A stretch of DNA of 60,000 nt from contig OX485808.1 of assembly GCA_950295325.1 (NCBI GenBank), positions 4,716,501 through 4,776,500 on the forward strand, written 5' to 3'. This DNA comes from Polytrichum commune (Eukaryota; Streptophyta; Polytrichopsida; Polytrichales; Polytrichaceae). Every line of letters starts with the position of its first letter. Position 1 is the first letter of the stretch. Below are positions 1 through 12,600 of this stretch, piece by piece. A program made the position numbers and the translations under genes. The notes beneath the pieces were generated by a model. It made no database searches, had not been told where the DNA came from, and saw only the letters and a program-made list of their open reading frames with translations.

Positions 1-310
1 CCGACATTGGTTATTTATTTATTTATTCATCCTAACTTCAATTATCAAAACAAAGCTTAGTTATTATACATCCTGACATATCTGTAATTGGATATTGTCA
101 TGGATGACTAAAAAATTAGATGAAAATCGCTTGGTAAGTGACAATGAAATACAACGATGTAAAACTATAATGCCCAATTTGTTTTTATTTTACAAGGAAC
201 AACAAATGATGTTTGGTTTACATGTAGTGTTGGCCGGATGACACTACATGGGCGGTTTACAATTAGTATCGAGCAAGACGCAGGAATTGGTGGCACTAGA
301 TACAATAATT
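1..310 (+). mobile_element. TIR element family 1 (TACACTAAAT type), copy A, cut by the window edge
   Basis: The sequence aligns by eye with copies at 22,146-22,505, 42,337-42,706 and 46,865-47,270. Shared blocks include a CATGGATGA segment, a 'GGTAAGTGACAA' segment and 'GGTTTACAATTAGTAT.GAGCAAGA' near the right end. Its left terminal repeat lies outside the window or has decayed. It is non-coding, so I read it as a non-autonomous DNA transposon (MITE). Confidence 0.6.
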
Positions 311-1539
311 AGTGTGGGGAGTTGCGTGGAATACACACTAAGAAAGTTGCCCCCATTCTTTATGTAGTGGAGCGAGATAATGTTTGCAGTGCAAGAATAT
401 CTATAGTGTATAGCAAAAACAAAGAGAGCTTCAACTTTTGTTTTTTTATACCTTTTTCTCTCAACTCTACATATGAATGTTAAAATGACAATTTTTGTGA
501 TTTGTAATTGCTCAATCGTTGAAAAGATTCATGATTAGTTTCCAATGGTCAAAATTGTTCGTGTAGGTGAAAATGCCCATACTACCTTATAATAGCCTAT
601 GGTATTTGTGCATGCAAGCCCCCCCCCCCTCTTGCATACTAAGTGCGCATTTCCATTGAAAATTGGACCCTCAACAATGATATCATCTTGGTACCACCTT
701 ATGATCGAAGTAGGTCGTGTTATTTTGAGGGGATTCATAGTTGAGTTGTCAACTAATCATGTAGTAACATACTTATAATTAAGAGGTAAGAGAAGTGGAA
801 AGTTGAACTTGAAATTCTCTTTGTGGAGAAAAGTTTGTGCCATAGATACATACTTGATGACATTAGCATTCCATTATTGCTTCTCCATGGAATGCACCCT
901 AAGATCACCTATATTCACACCCAAATTTACCTTGGCATTTGTTTGCATCAGACGTGCTATACTTGCATACATTCATAGGTTGAGAGGTAAGTAACACAAG
1001 ATATACTCTTCATATTTGAATACTTTGTCAACATGCACATACCCATTTTGACGTATGAGGCAGCATTCCAAGACATGGAAAAAAAATTTGATAACTTCTC
1101 AGTAGCATAACCTTTGCCATGCCTGCCCTCAATCTAGGCGGTTGATTTTCATAGTCAGAGGGCTCAAATGGGAGGAGAGACCAAAATGGCTATGTCAAGT
1201 ATGCTCATGTGTCATGGCCCTTGAAGTTTACCTAGTCTTTTATGTGCTGACATACGTTATCCCTTTGCACTCACTTTATACAATATAAGGTAAATGGGCC
1301 TTATGTGGTCACTCTTCTTCTCTAGACACCAATATTTGAGTGATATATGGCACAATTGAAGTAAATAACATACACCAAAAAGACACATATCACAATAAGA
1401 TAGAAGTATATGTTGATGATATAGTAATTGTTATAGGCTTAACTATCAAGACAATTTGGAGGGACTATGTGACGAGAGTTTAATAATAGAGAGAATATTC
1501 ACTTTGTCATTTCTTTATACCTATTGTATAGGAACTTCA

Positions 1540-2090
1540 ATTTGAGACTTGAAGTGACAATCTTTGGGATTCTCAATTGCTAAGTAATATACATAATTGT
1601 GAGGTGTTGTGGTCTTCTTCCAAGAAAAAAGAAAAGATAGACATGAACCCGTGATCGTACCAATTGAAAGACCCAAAGGTCGGGGAGTGGTCGCTATGAA
1701 TTGCAATGAACAAATAGTTGGTTTCTTTGCCACCTATGTGCATATGCATCTCTTTGCTCCTCTCAACACTTGTGTATTTCCTAAATAGAATCGAACCAAA
1801 ATTTCCCAGTAAGAGATAGCGAAAAACGATTTCTCTTTTCAGTTGTTTTCTTTAAAAAATTGACACAAATACTGAAAGTGGCAAATATGAAAGATTCCTT
1901 CACAAACTTGAGTTGGTCCCCATGATTGGTGGCTTTACGGTTGACACTATTGACTAGTATACGCATTCGTGAGGCATTGTTGTCTACTTTCAAGCAAAAG
2001 AAAGTGATAGACATGAACCCGTGATCATACCAATTGAAAGGCCCAAAGGTGGGGGAGTGGTTGCTAATGAATTGCAGTTAACCAATAGAA
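1540..2090. repeat. Local direct repeat, two diverged copies
   Basis: A block of about 55 bp around the words GACATGAACCCGTGATC and CCAATTGAAAG occurs near 1,640-1,695 and again near 2,008-2,063, spaced about 365 bp apart, with weaker similarity on both sides. I see no coding capacity. It may be a tandem duplication inside an older element. Confidence 0.6.
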
Positions 2091-2654
2091 GGTGGTGTCC
2101 GAGTCACACTAGATAGCTACCGGTTGTTTTGATGCTTCCTTCTTTCGGTCACAAATGGGACACCAATGGCCATCAAACTAAAGCACATGCCTATCACATG
2201 ACCTCACAACTTTTTGATGAATAGGTGGATAAACAATACTAGGGTGTACTTTAAGGTATATGGTGCTAACCGTCGCTTTTAACTACACTATTTATGGTAA
2301 ACTTTGTGGGCATATTTGTAGTGTAACTTACGATGCACTATAGTGTGGCCATCGCATTAAAATAGTGTGGAATCTTATATGTTCTAATCTCCCTAATATC
2401 ATGCATGTTGTAACCATAGCGCATACTATTTTTCATCTAGTTGAAATGTTGTGACCTGCATCCGATGTTATATGTTGTAGGTTGGAATACAGTGTGCATC
2501 CACAAAATCATCCTTGATAGTTCTTAGTGTTGGTGTCCTAGTATATAGCGCGGCCCACAATATTTACCACAAACAATGTTGTGCTAGGCATGTATATACT
2601 ATTCTTAGATTTTGCAATATTGACTTAAACCGATCTCCATTAGTAGTTGACAAG

Positions 2655-3010
2655 GGTATGTGGGTGTTATTCGGTTAGATTTTCGTGTTCTCTAACTTCC
2701 GGTGAATCTTAGATTTACACAACGAAACTTGTGGTACATTAGCAAATCTACCATGAAGCATCATCAAGAATCGAGTTGAAGATTGGATCTTCCCTAATTT
2801 AGTTATGATTATTGGAAGTGCGTGTTCGTTAAGTTCTTAGTTGAATGTGTAGGTCCTCCCAATTGTGTTCATTATTGAATGTGGAGTAAATATTAAAAAT
2901 TGAAGATGTAGTCCTATTTTTCTTATCAATCCATGTTTGTATGGTGTTTGTTCTTTGATCCTCACCTAACCACACACCAATGAACTATAGGGGTCTGATT
3001 AAGCAAAATG
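2655..3010 (+). repeat. Dispersed repeat R1, copy 1
   Basis: About 350 bp align by eye with 28,110-28,492 in the same orientation. Shared landmarks are 'TAGGTCCTCCCAATTGTGTT', 'TTAGCAAATCTA' and 'TTATTGGAAGTGC'. The copies are well diverged, with many substitutions and small indels. No terminal repeats or coding frame were found, so the class is unknown. Confidence 0.65.
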
Positions 3011-4369
3011 ATTAAATAGCGCTCGCAAATCTTAGTGTATATCCCAAACTCAAATTCAAGGCTTCAAGGCTTCATTGGTGGATGACCTAAAACCAACACA
3101 AAGACTTGGTCATGCGCATGTTCATAATCAACATGTACTTATTGTGCAAGATTTCATGGTATTGGTTGAAGTATAATTTATCCTATTAGGTATAACGTAG
3201 TCACACTTAGTCCTAACCGGCGACTGCTCCCAATTCCAATCCCTAATTTAGTTATGAAATCATGTAGAAGACATCTTAACATAATAGTCAAAAGACTATT
3301 CTTTGAATGTCCTTTATTCATTTAAAAGTTAAGAGCATGTTCACCGGCTCTCCTTAGAACTGGATGCCCGTGGACTAGAACGTGGAAACATTATGGGTTT
3401 AGTCCAAAACATCTTCCACCCGTTAGCCAACAACATAGATAGATATGAACACCTGCCCTCTGGGGGGGGGCCGGCGTGAATAGAGTGTCTGTTCGTCCCG
3501 ACAATGAGCCAGAGTCCACATGACAAAGGATCATTGTAGCCAACAACACTATATAGTCTAACCTCGTTAATACGACACCCTTGATATTATGACACATTTT
3601 TGCACGACCAAACTTTTTAGTCCAAAACACCCTTTATATACGACTATGACACTCGATAATGTGACATTTAGAATTTCCGTTTTGTCATATTAAAGAGGTA
3701 GTTAATGCTGCAATTTCTTTCATCTATGTTATGTACATCTAAAATGCATCCATTTTCACTTGGGAACTTCACTTATTATTGGGAACTTAATGAGAATTAG
3801 GATGATGTTGCTCCACCTACAATAAAGCTTAGTGATGTTAAATGTCATGCATCATCGTTGCCTAGTTTCTGATTAGAGAACTCTTTATATTTTGGTGTTA
3901 ACGAAATTATTAGTTTTCAAAAGTTAGTAGGGAATTTAGATAAGAGGACAGTTGCTAACTTGGGTAGGCAACACCGAAGATCTTTGGACACTTATTTCAA
4001 GAGTTCTTGAGAATATTTGTATTTGTTTGGAGTTATAGGATGCCCCGACAAAGCCTTTAGCGACCCCCCTTGCTCCAAAACCGTTGCACAAGATTATGGT
4101 GTAGTAGGAACAACTTGGAAAGTAAAGAGCGACTAAGGTAGAAATACCCAAACCGGTTAACCACCCTCTACCCATGCAATAGACGTTGTCATAATAGTGA
4201 AGTGCCATTTCTGAAACCGATCATGGCGAGGCGGGCAACTTGAACGCGTGTACACTTAGTGTAGCCAATGGGAGTCAAGTTTAATGTACTCATGAGTTAA
4301 CCGGTTTAGGTGATGGTTTGCATGGAAATGCAGATTGTCGTGTTCGGTGTAGGGAGAGAATCTAGTGAA

Positions 4370-4570
4370 CGAGTAGGGGGTTTGACAACTTTCCACTTAA
4401 AAAAATTATAGAATTTTTTTTGTACAGGGCAAAAATATATGAAACGACTTGCATTCTTCATGAATCCTTCTCGTCTATCTTGGAGAATTATCTCATGATT
4501 GTAAGGCCATATCTTCAATGCGAATCACCTTATTTTCACGGGTTATGGTATTTCTACCTTAATAAAGGAG
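4370..4570 (+). repeat. Dispersed repeat shared with 26,130-26,320
   Basis: This block and 26,130-26,320 share a GTAGGGGGTTT start, an 'AACTTGCATTC' word, a CTTATTTTCAC word and a 'GATATTTCTACCTTA' end. Neither copy has a coding frame. Both are probably fragments of one old mobile element. Confidence 0.5.
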
Positions 4571-4597
4571 CCCTCGTGTATTCCGTTTGTTGCACCA

Positions 4598-5005
4598 CAA
4601 CACTAAATAGGATATTGAGTGTTTGATATACTAAATACAAACGCATACACTAAATAGCAATAACCCTGTAAAAGTAAGTAACATTAAATGTAAACTCAAA
4701 CACTAAATATCAACTATGGTAATATGTGGAAGTTACATGTTTGAATTTGGTGTTAGTAAGGATATGAAAAAAATGTTGACGACTTTGGCAGACGAGAGAT
4801 TAACGAGCAGGAAGGTGGGTCGCCACACCTAAAATTGCAAGTCCAGTGAAATTCGTGCTTCACAGGTAGGGAGGTTGCAGTAAGGGAGGCAACGACACAT
4901 TTATGTATAACACTAATTGTCAAGGAATTGAAAATTAGTGTTGAGTAGGGTAGGGTGGTAACAACATTAAATATAATCAAACACTAAACATCATATTTAG
5001 TGTAG
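4598..5005. mobile_element. TIR element family 1, copy F
   Basis: The left end reads AACACTAAATAGGATATTGA. The right end, reverse-complemented, reads CTACACTAAATATGATGTTT. Both are variants of the subterminal palindrome that marks family 1. The interior (about 410 bp) is non-coding and diverged from the other copies, so this may be a related subfamily. Confidence 0.5.
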
Positions 5006-5140
5006 TGAGCATGCTCTAACGGGGACGGTAAACATGTCATGATATGTTGAGGCCCAAAAACATCATTCTCCTAACATAAACTTGTAGATACTTGGGGAGA
5101 TGTGGATATGGGGGCGATGTGGATATGGGGGCGATGAAAG

Positions 5141-5351
5141 GGGAGAATTGGGTGCTAGTTACAGATGAACTAGTTGAGTTTGAGAAATAACCAGTTGAAG
5201 TTCAAGACTTCTTCAAGAAAATTGCCGGTTATTTTAGAGGAATTTATGAATATACCTCAATTTAATAAAGAAAAACCAAAAGATGTCAACATGTAATTGG
5301 TCGGACTTGGAAACACTAGGATACCAACCGATTATGCCCAAAAAATCTCCC
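5141..5351 (+). repeat. Dispersed repeat R4, copy 1
   Basis: About 210 bp are shared with 6,601-7,060, 39,474-39,689 and 48,860-48,997. Landmarks are GGGAGA at the start, 'GTTTGAGAAATAACC', 'GACTTGGAAACACTAGGAT' and AAAAATCTCCC at the end. The GGGAGA/TCTCCC ends suggest short inverted termini. It is non-coding and probably a MITE. Confidence 0.65.
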
Positions 5352-6002
5352 TTGGTGTTGTGTGTGTGTGTTGGGGGGGGGGGACACCAACAACATTATG
5401 TGAGAATGCTATAATTGCCTAGTTGACAAAGTAGACTAAATGTCCTATTAGTGTGGGTAGCAAACTAGTGTGGAAGTAATTAATGTGGGTTGCTCTAATT
5501 ATCTACTTAGGGTGTAATTAACATGGGTTCCCCATGGGGTGGGGTTTTGTTAGGGTTTCATTCTTCATATGTTTTGACATCCACATGCATTCAAAGGGTG
5601 TTTTTGAGGGGCTCTAAGTAACACATTCAAAATAGAAACATTCTCATCATATTTCAATATCATGAGAATGTTACACAAATATTCTCTCATACAAATTTTG
5701 GAGACTTTGTTATTTGAAATACTTCAATTTTTTGCATGCCATCAATAAACGACACCCTATCTTTGAACTCGCCTATATTTCCAAAGGCTAATGATATTGA
5801 AAGTTCTCCCCCCCCCCCGGGAGAACGTTAGCCCAAGACCCTAGGGTATTCCTCTAAGTCTTCCTTGAAACTTCCAACTAATACTTCACATAAAATGAAA
5901 TAGTCACCCATGTCATCAACTTCCTAGAACAACTAATTTAATGTGGCCCACGCTGACTGCGAAGTGAAAATTTGACATGAGTTGAAAGTTGATGTGGTCC
6001 AC

Positions 6003-6160
6003 CATAAAATTATTAAGTAGTGTGTGTTTGTTCATGTGGGCCCTGAGAATATAACCATGGGATGTCCCAACCCTAGTGCAAGGTGACTCAGATTGGGACA
6101 TCCTATGGTTATATTCTCAGGGCCCACATGAACGAACACACACTACTTAATAATGTTATG
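6003..6160. repeat. Long near-perfect inverted repeat (68-bp arms, 22-nt loop)
   Basis: The left arm at 6,003-6,070 pairs with the right arm at 6,093-6,160. I count about three mismatches in 68 positions. The arms run through a TTATTAAGTAGTGTGTGT segment, a CATGTGGGCCCTGAGAATAT segment and end in GATGTCCCAA. The transcript of either strand would fold into one long hairpin. The loop sequence is unrelated to the arms. It could be a foldback transposon, a recent local inverted duplication, or a small-RNA precursor; the sequence alone does not decide. Confidence 0.9.
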
Positions 6161-6600
6161 ACATTAATAGTTATGGTTATGAAAATTGACGCAAATTCTA
6201 GAAAATTGGTATGACCCGCATGGATTCTCATGACAAAAATTAGTGCGCGTTCTAGAGAATTAGTGTGGTCTACACTAATAAGACTATTTAATGTACTTAT
6301 TAGGTGACTCATGCGTGAGTCAGGCAAGGCAATTCATTGAGATGACTCGTCAAAGAAGAGTGACATGTGCCACTCACAAAAGTTGTGGAATCTAACAAAT
6401 TCCCTCAAAATTTGATTGCCTCAAAAAGGAATCCACACAATACATGGATAATGACTACATACCTCACGGGCCACGCTCAAGGACATGTGCATGAATGCTT
6501 GATGTGGATCATATAAAAAGGTCCACCATGAAGAAGAGATGAAGAGGATTCTATAGCAACCTCTCGGATTGTTTTCTTTTGTTACCCATATACCAAAAAT

Positions 6601-7060
6601 CCAATGAACGAGGAGAACCGACCCCTAGTTGAGTTTGAGAAATGACCGGTTTCAAAACTTCAAGAAGTTTACCAATCATTTTAGAGCAACTTGTACGATG
6701 CCCACACTAGGACCAAGCGCCTGGACCATAACAATGGGAGAGTTTCCATTTTGATAGGAGTTTTATTTTTATTTTTTTGTCTTGTATGCACAGGCGGAAT
6801 TGCAATACGTTACATCCAATGATGTTACTGTGAGTAGGACAAAAAGTCCAAAACTGGTAGCAATAAATTTTGAAAAGAGATGCGTTTTCCCTACCAAGAG
6901 GGACTCTTCCTATTGCCCATGACCAATAACTCGCCCTAGTGTAGGCATGGTATTAGAGAATATAGCTCAAATCAGTAAAGAAAATTTGAAAGATGCTAAC
7001 ATGTGACTAGTTGGACTTGGAAACACTAGGATCTTGATCGGTTGTGTGTAAAAATCTCCC
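6601..7060 (+). repeat. Dispersed repeat R4, copy 2, interrupted by a small TIR element
   Basis: The two halves, 6,601-6,693 and 6,953-7,060, join to give the same sequence as the other R4 copies. The interruption at 6,694-6,952 is a separate TIR element. This gives a relative age: R4 was already in place when the second element inserted. Confidence 0.65.
6694..6952. mobile_element. Small TIR element nested in R4
   Basis: The left end reads TACGATGCCCACACTAGG and the right end, reverse-complemented, reads TACCATGCCTACACTAGG, so 16 of 18 positions match. Inner complementarity continues around ACCATAACAATGGGAGAGT and its counterpart near 6,915-6,925. The element is about 259 bp and non-coding. 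The flanks are TTG and TTA, so a 3-bp target duplication is possible but not clean. Confidence 0.65.
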
Positions 7061-8391
7061 AAACATTACCAAAATATACGTGTACAATAGAGTTATATGT
7101 AAACTCACCAACTAGGGGACAAAGTTTGATTTTTTGAAGGAATCTCCACTATGTGCCATTTTCAAGGCTTGTGGTAGTGACTTAAAAAAGAATTGGAGAG
7201 TGAAATTGTTTTGCTCTATTATGGGGCAATAAAACTTTGAAAAGTCTTTTAGTTAGATTCTACATGTAGAGTACACAATTTCTGACCACATGAGACCCTT
7301 TCCTAATGGGAGGACGAAGGAAGACAAGGAGAACTCAAGAAGAATAAGGACTTGTATCTATGCATGCATGTTCCTTGTCCTTGGACAAGGATATATATAC
7401 ACCTACATAAATATATAGAATACATCTATGTATGTGTATTTCTTGTCCACTTTCCCAATCTTGGAACGCCACCTCAACAACCAAATGGTTATACAATAAA
7501 ATGAAATAACATTGGTTTTAAAGTCCAAGAAGTCAATAGGCTTGTTGGGCTAGGCAACAGTAATAACTATACACACACATGGATGCATTCTAAAGTAAGG
7601 AGCACACAAGTCTTGGAAGCTTCGATTGAGCAAGCTTCGGATCTTGACAAAATATGAGCCGAATAATGCTTTATGTGCACAAAACATCAAGACACACACT
7701 TTCAGTTGAAGTAAGTCATTGCAATATTCTATGACTTGTTTGTTTGTGGCATTGAGCATTATCAATGAGGACGCAATCTCCTTGGAGTGTTAACATCTCG
7801 CATTAGTAGGGAAATGTTAAAGAGTGTGACTTGGAGACCTAGTTTGACAATCTAAAGAAAGCTGTGAATGTTGATTTTTAGACTACACCTAAATTCTTGG
7901 TATCAAAATCACTGTAAATTATTCTCATGCAACCAATTTGGATGTACTTTCATTCAAAAAGAGACTTGATTCAAAATTGATTAAAACAAGATAGTACATG
8001 TATGTATTGGTAAAACCATTAACATATACAACATAATGGAGAATGAAAATCTAACCTTGTTACTTTTCCTTTACTCGCAAATTCTATTAAATAAAAAAAC
8101 ATTGGATGTTTGAGCGCTTTAAAGTTCTGAAATAGTATGAGGCCAGATGTTACTTATAGTAGTTGATTTGACACTGGAATTAGTTGTAAATACCCCGAAT
8201 TAGTCTACTCAAAGTCATTTTAGATGACTCAGCAACAACGTTTATATGTTGGATTGTCGAGTGGTAATGCTCGTATACAATAATTCCCTCTCCTCAACCT
8301 TGAAGGGGTAAAGACATATTTACTTTCTGGAAACAAATTCCTTTTGACTTCTTTTGCATGGCACATTCAGAAACCAACACAAACCCCCTAA

Positions 8392-8413
8392 AGGGTTTAG
8401 GGTTTAGGGTTTA
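8392..8413 (+). repeat. Interstitial telomere-like tract
   Basis: Three near-perfect units of the plant telomere motif TTTAGGG are visible. Other short tracts are at 27,859-27,882 (opposite strand) and in the intron near 57,985, 58,146 and 58,357. Confidence 0.7.
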
Positions 8414-8624
8414 CACCTAAATCCTTTACACCTACAGCAAAGCACGTGTACACACTATTTAAAAGTACTAGCTGCTCATAATGACTCATTTGGTTGCATT
8501 CTAACAATTCTCAAAAGACTGTCAACATAGCCATGTCAAAGGCTACCCATGCCTGAAATGCAAAATATCTCACAACCCATAGGCAAACTCATTGCCTAAC
8601 TGAGTATTAATGGATGACCACAAA

Positions 8625-9316
8625 CTACACTAAATGTGATGTTTAGTATCACTTACTTTTGGATTTACACAGCAAATTTCTTACTACATCCTAAACTTCG
8701 TGATATCAATCTCCATAATGTCATACACTCTCTAATATCCTGAAACCCTAGGGAACGGATGTTCGTAGTTCAAATCTCATTCCTTATTGTCACAGTTCTC
8801 TTTCTTATATCACGAACTTTTATCATTAATGCAAACCACTCAAGAAGTCAACCCACACCCTTGCATTGCACCATGTGTCAACATGTAGAGTGTCACCTTC
8901 TTCGCCTTCTTATGCCACTTGTTGAATGTTGGTGCATGCATCCACCACATCACCTGGGAAGGCCAAGTGGAGTGGACCACACTAGCATAGGTGACCGGAG
9001 AACGAATTCAAATTGTCCTCACATCTCCTTTGTGTCACTCCATAATGTCACATGCCACACTAATTCTATAGTATCACACATCCATGTTAACACTACAAAA
9101 CTCCATAATATCACGTGCACTTTGGTTGCCACAGGTGTGATACTGCGGAGTTTAGAGTGTATTGATGTAACTTTCTACCAAGTAAAGTTGTTAATGTTCT
9201 ACAATGTCCACACTACCAATTAAATTTTGTTGGTTAAATATGATATATACAATAAACAGATATAGCATTGCCTAATTAAAAATAGTAAGTGACACTAAAT
9301 ATGATATTTAGTGTAC
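8625..9316. mobile_element. TIR element family 1, long copy E
   Basis: The left end reads CTACACTAAATGTGATGTTT and the right end, reverse-complemented, reads GTACACTAAATATCATATTT, both followed by AGT.TCACTTA. The 690-bp interior is about twice the size of the other copies. It contains a 154-codon open frame at 8,759-9,223 with a hydrophobic start but no recognisable domain; I do not call it a gene. Confidence 0.6.
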
Positions 9317-9698
9317 TATTGCACTTCCAATTCAGAAAATGAAGTGCTTAAAATGTGCTTGAATATCGTACAATGGTTAACCACTACCTTTGAGATCCCT
9401 TAATATGAAACTCAGGCAGGCATAAAGGATGGCTTCAATGCTACATAATCCTTGCAGGAATATGCAATAACCATCTACCAGTTTGGATCAAAGGCAAACA
9501 ATCGGTCACAAACTAAAGCAACTAAATCCCCTCTTCAAATCATCGAGGAGCTTGCAACAATAAGACCAAATCCACAAGACATATCATCTGCAAAGTGACT
9601 CTAAGATAACATGCTCTGTGCCATCCTGAGCATCTCTTCAAAAAATGAGACACGATTTGTAGTTGGCACAGTGCCCATGAAGAGAGAACCTGCAAGTT

Positions 9699-12600
9699 TC
9701 AAGTGCAACCACTGGAGTCTGCAGTACCATGTCTTCTCTCTTTCTTTACTCGGGTTTCCTGAGGGTCAAAACCTCCCTCAGCTGCCCCATAGACTGACCA
9801 CTCGGGTGTCAATGCCATGTAATCTTCACTACCAAAAGGCTTGCCAGACGCAACCTGCACAGCATAAAGCACCAGAAAATCTGCTAAGCGCATATAGCTA
9901 TATTGGACCAGCAACGCAACAGAGGTTGTGGTAAAAGCAACTCCACTGAAAGATTTTTTTTTTTTAAAAAGCAGGAAATTCCATAGTAAGCATCACAGAA
10001 TACATGTATAAGCCTTGATTCATGTAAGGCTAACAGTTTGGAGAAGGGGTTTGGGTGCCAGATATATTAAGAAATTGAATTCGAAAAGCCAATGGTAGGA
10101 GGTAGAAGGGGCTAGGAGTTCCTAAGTAGCAAGGAAGCTTCAGGAAAGGACTCAATGGTTAAGTTGAAGTTGAGTTCAACTGCTGCTTTATTTAGATATC
10201 CCATTGCTTTTGAAAGCAACTTTCCCTCATGGCTATTGCTTTAATAAGTATAACCATGAAGATTTCTTGTGTGAACTACATTGATTATCCCCATTATAGC
10301 AATTAGTAAGGGAGGGCTAATAGTGTGTGTGAGAAATTAGTGAAGGTGATACTAAATTTCCTTACACTAAGAAACAAGTGCCACCAAAAGTTCTAGGAGG
10401 CTCTGAGATGAAGCACTCTTTATCTCAGCACTACTCACTGAGTACCGGCACTATTCATCCTAGCACTATTCATTGACAAGCAAGTGTTTGCATATTATTT
10501 CTTTTATCACACTCTACAAGCACCTTGGAGCACACTCTCATTTTCTTGAAATGTATGGTAAATGAGCATGTATTCATGAATTTAGTATCACTCAGTAAAA
10601 ATTTCAGCCCTCACTAATTTTGAGACTTGGCAAAATAGTGCATGTTACGGGAATTAGTACCACACACACTAATTTAGGATTATCAGTTTAGTAGTTGCAT
10701 GTGATTATTTGTTCATTGGTTATTTCATTGCTTCTTGCATGCCTTTGTTTCCTTTAAAAAACATAAAGTCATGAGTTTGAACCTATCTAGTGATTCAATG
10801 AAGTCAATGTACAGGAGAGCAAGAGAAGACCCAAGGAAGGCATACGGTAGGAAGGGAGAGAGAGAGAGTGGTGGAGTTGGAGGAGAGGGAGGGAGAGGAG
10901 AAGTTAAAATATACTTGATTTCATTAGACTATATCATCTTTCAAATGATGTGGAACCTTATAGAATTTTCTCTCTAAATATTATGGACTACTTTGAAAGG
11001 GAGTCCACAATTGGAAGTAGAGGTGAATATGTAGATAAACATATGCTCTTGTGACAAAATTCAGGCTAGAGAATTCTCATGATAAAATTACAGTTATAAT
11101 GAACAGAACTCACCAGATCATGGAACTTCTCATAGTCAATCCAGGTGTGCCATTTCCCATTCACTTTGAACTTGGATGATTTTGCAAGCAGGACACAGCA
11201 TGAATGGGAATGCTCACAAGCCACCTCATACTCACTACCCCCTTTCTCAGCTGCCAAAGCCTCTGCAAAAGCCTTCACGTCTTCATGCCATGGCACATTC
11301 TCCATCGTCAATGAAGAAGAATTGGTTCTGAACAGAACACCATAATCAGCAATTAGCATACCATACTTCCAGACAGTATTGCATACTAATGCTTATGCCT
11401 TCATATATATATATATATATATAGCACCATACACAGAGTCAGCATAACTCGACAGAGCTTAAACCACAAGCTCAAATCCGACTCTCCTGATAGCAGTAGT
11501 TGATGTAACAACAATTGGGCTGCCCTCCAATGTATACAAAATGAACATAGTCTGTAGTGCATATAAATAAAGGAGAGGGGGGGATCACTGCACAAATTTG
11601 ACACCCAAAATGACCTGCCAACCAGACCTAATACTTCCAAAAAATTGACCTTTCTCCGCATATACAAATGCAAACAGGTATAGATACATACGAGCCACAG
11701 TAGGTGACTCCCTTGATTTCAATGAAGTCTGGTTGTCCTAGCTCCAAAAGCTCTGCATAACCCTTCACCTCTTCAGTGTTCCAACCCTTCACTAGTGTCA
11801 GTCGATACACTGTTCGCTGCCTTTTATCCCTCAAAGCGCTCAAAGAGTCCTGGAATCAACAAATCACACCAAAATATTTGCACTATTTGAGACTGTAAGA
11901 CAACAGAAGTTAACAATAACCTCCAATGATGACTACTAGTGCGCTTAAAATGGAAAAAGGTTGAAGGAAAAGGAGGCCGATGCAAAGAAATGTGTACACC
12001 TTTTAAAAACATTTTGGACCAGAGATTCAGAATAATCCATTCAGAAAACAAGCATCCGACTTCTTCATGATAGGTGTTAAGCCACAACTTACAGTGAATC
12101 GCTCCCAGAAATCTGAAAACAGGGGCCTGTCAATCGCTTTTAGTTTCTCTTTTGTGGCCGCATCCACACTCACATAGAGCTGCACTCAGTGAAATTGAAG
12201 TGAGACCAAACTTGCACAAATTCAACAGAACAGTTTGAAAATATCTGCTGCTTAGACAAGACATTTATTCAACATCCACAAGGCAGCATAAGTTGCTATA
12301 GCATCAATATAACACCTGATAAAATTTGCAATAAAGTCCCTTTTGCCTTGGCAAGTTCTTTGCACAATAGATTATATTCCACAAGGAGATCATTTTTACC
12401 TGAGTAATGGGTTCAAGAGCTGTTATGCGTTCTGGGAATTGTGCATTGGTTACCAAAAAGGTTGAAATTCTCCGTTTATGCAGCTCTTTGACAAGTGTGT
12501 TGATCTCTGGATACATGATTGGCTCCCCTACTAGAGAAAGGGCACAATGCCTTGGATTCATCCCTTCAGCTAAGCGCTCTGGCTTCACTCCTACATAAAA

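Larger units (their letters stand above)
1..9698. other. Gene-free, repeat-rich intergenic region
   Basis: No open frame here has recognisable protein motifs, and all frames are short and interrupted. The stretch is AT-rich with homopolymer tracts (C-run near 617, G-run near 3,462 and 5,373, C-run near 5,808). It holds several dispersed repeats and TIR elements that are listed separately. The 3' UTR of the TYW1 gene probably lies just left of 9,699. Confidence 0.7.

Noticed and set aside
1640-2063. tRNA-like or SINE-like words (GGGTTCATG) on the minus strand
   Set aside because: The B-box match is poor, no A box is properly spaced and no cloverleaf can be drawn.
8759-9223. 154-codon open frame with a hydrophobic start
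   Set aside because: It lies inside a TIR element, is rich in His, Cys and Thr without pattern, and shows no motif; most likely chance in non-coding DNA.
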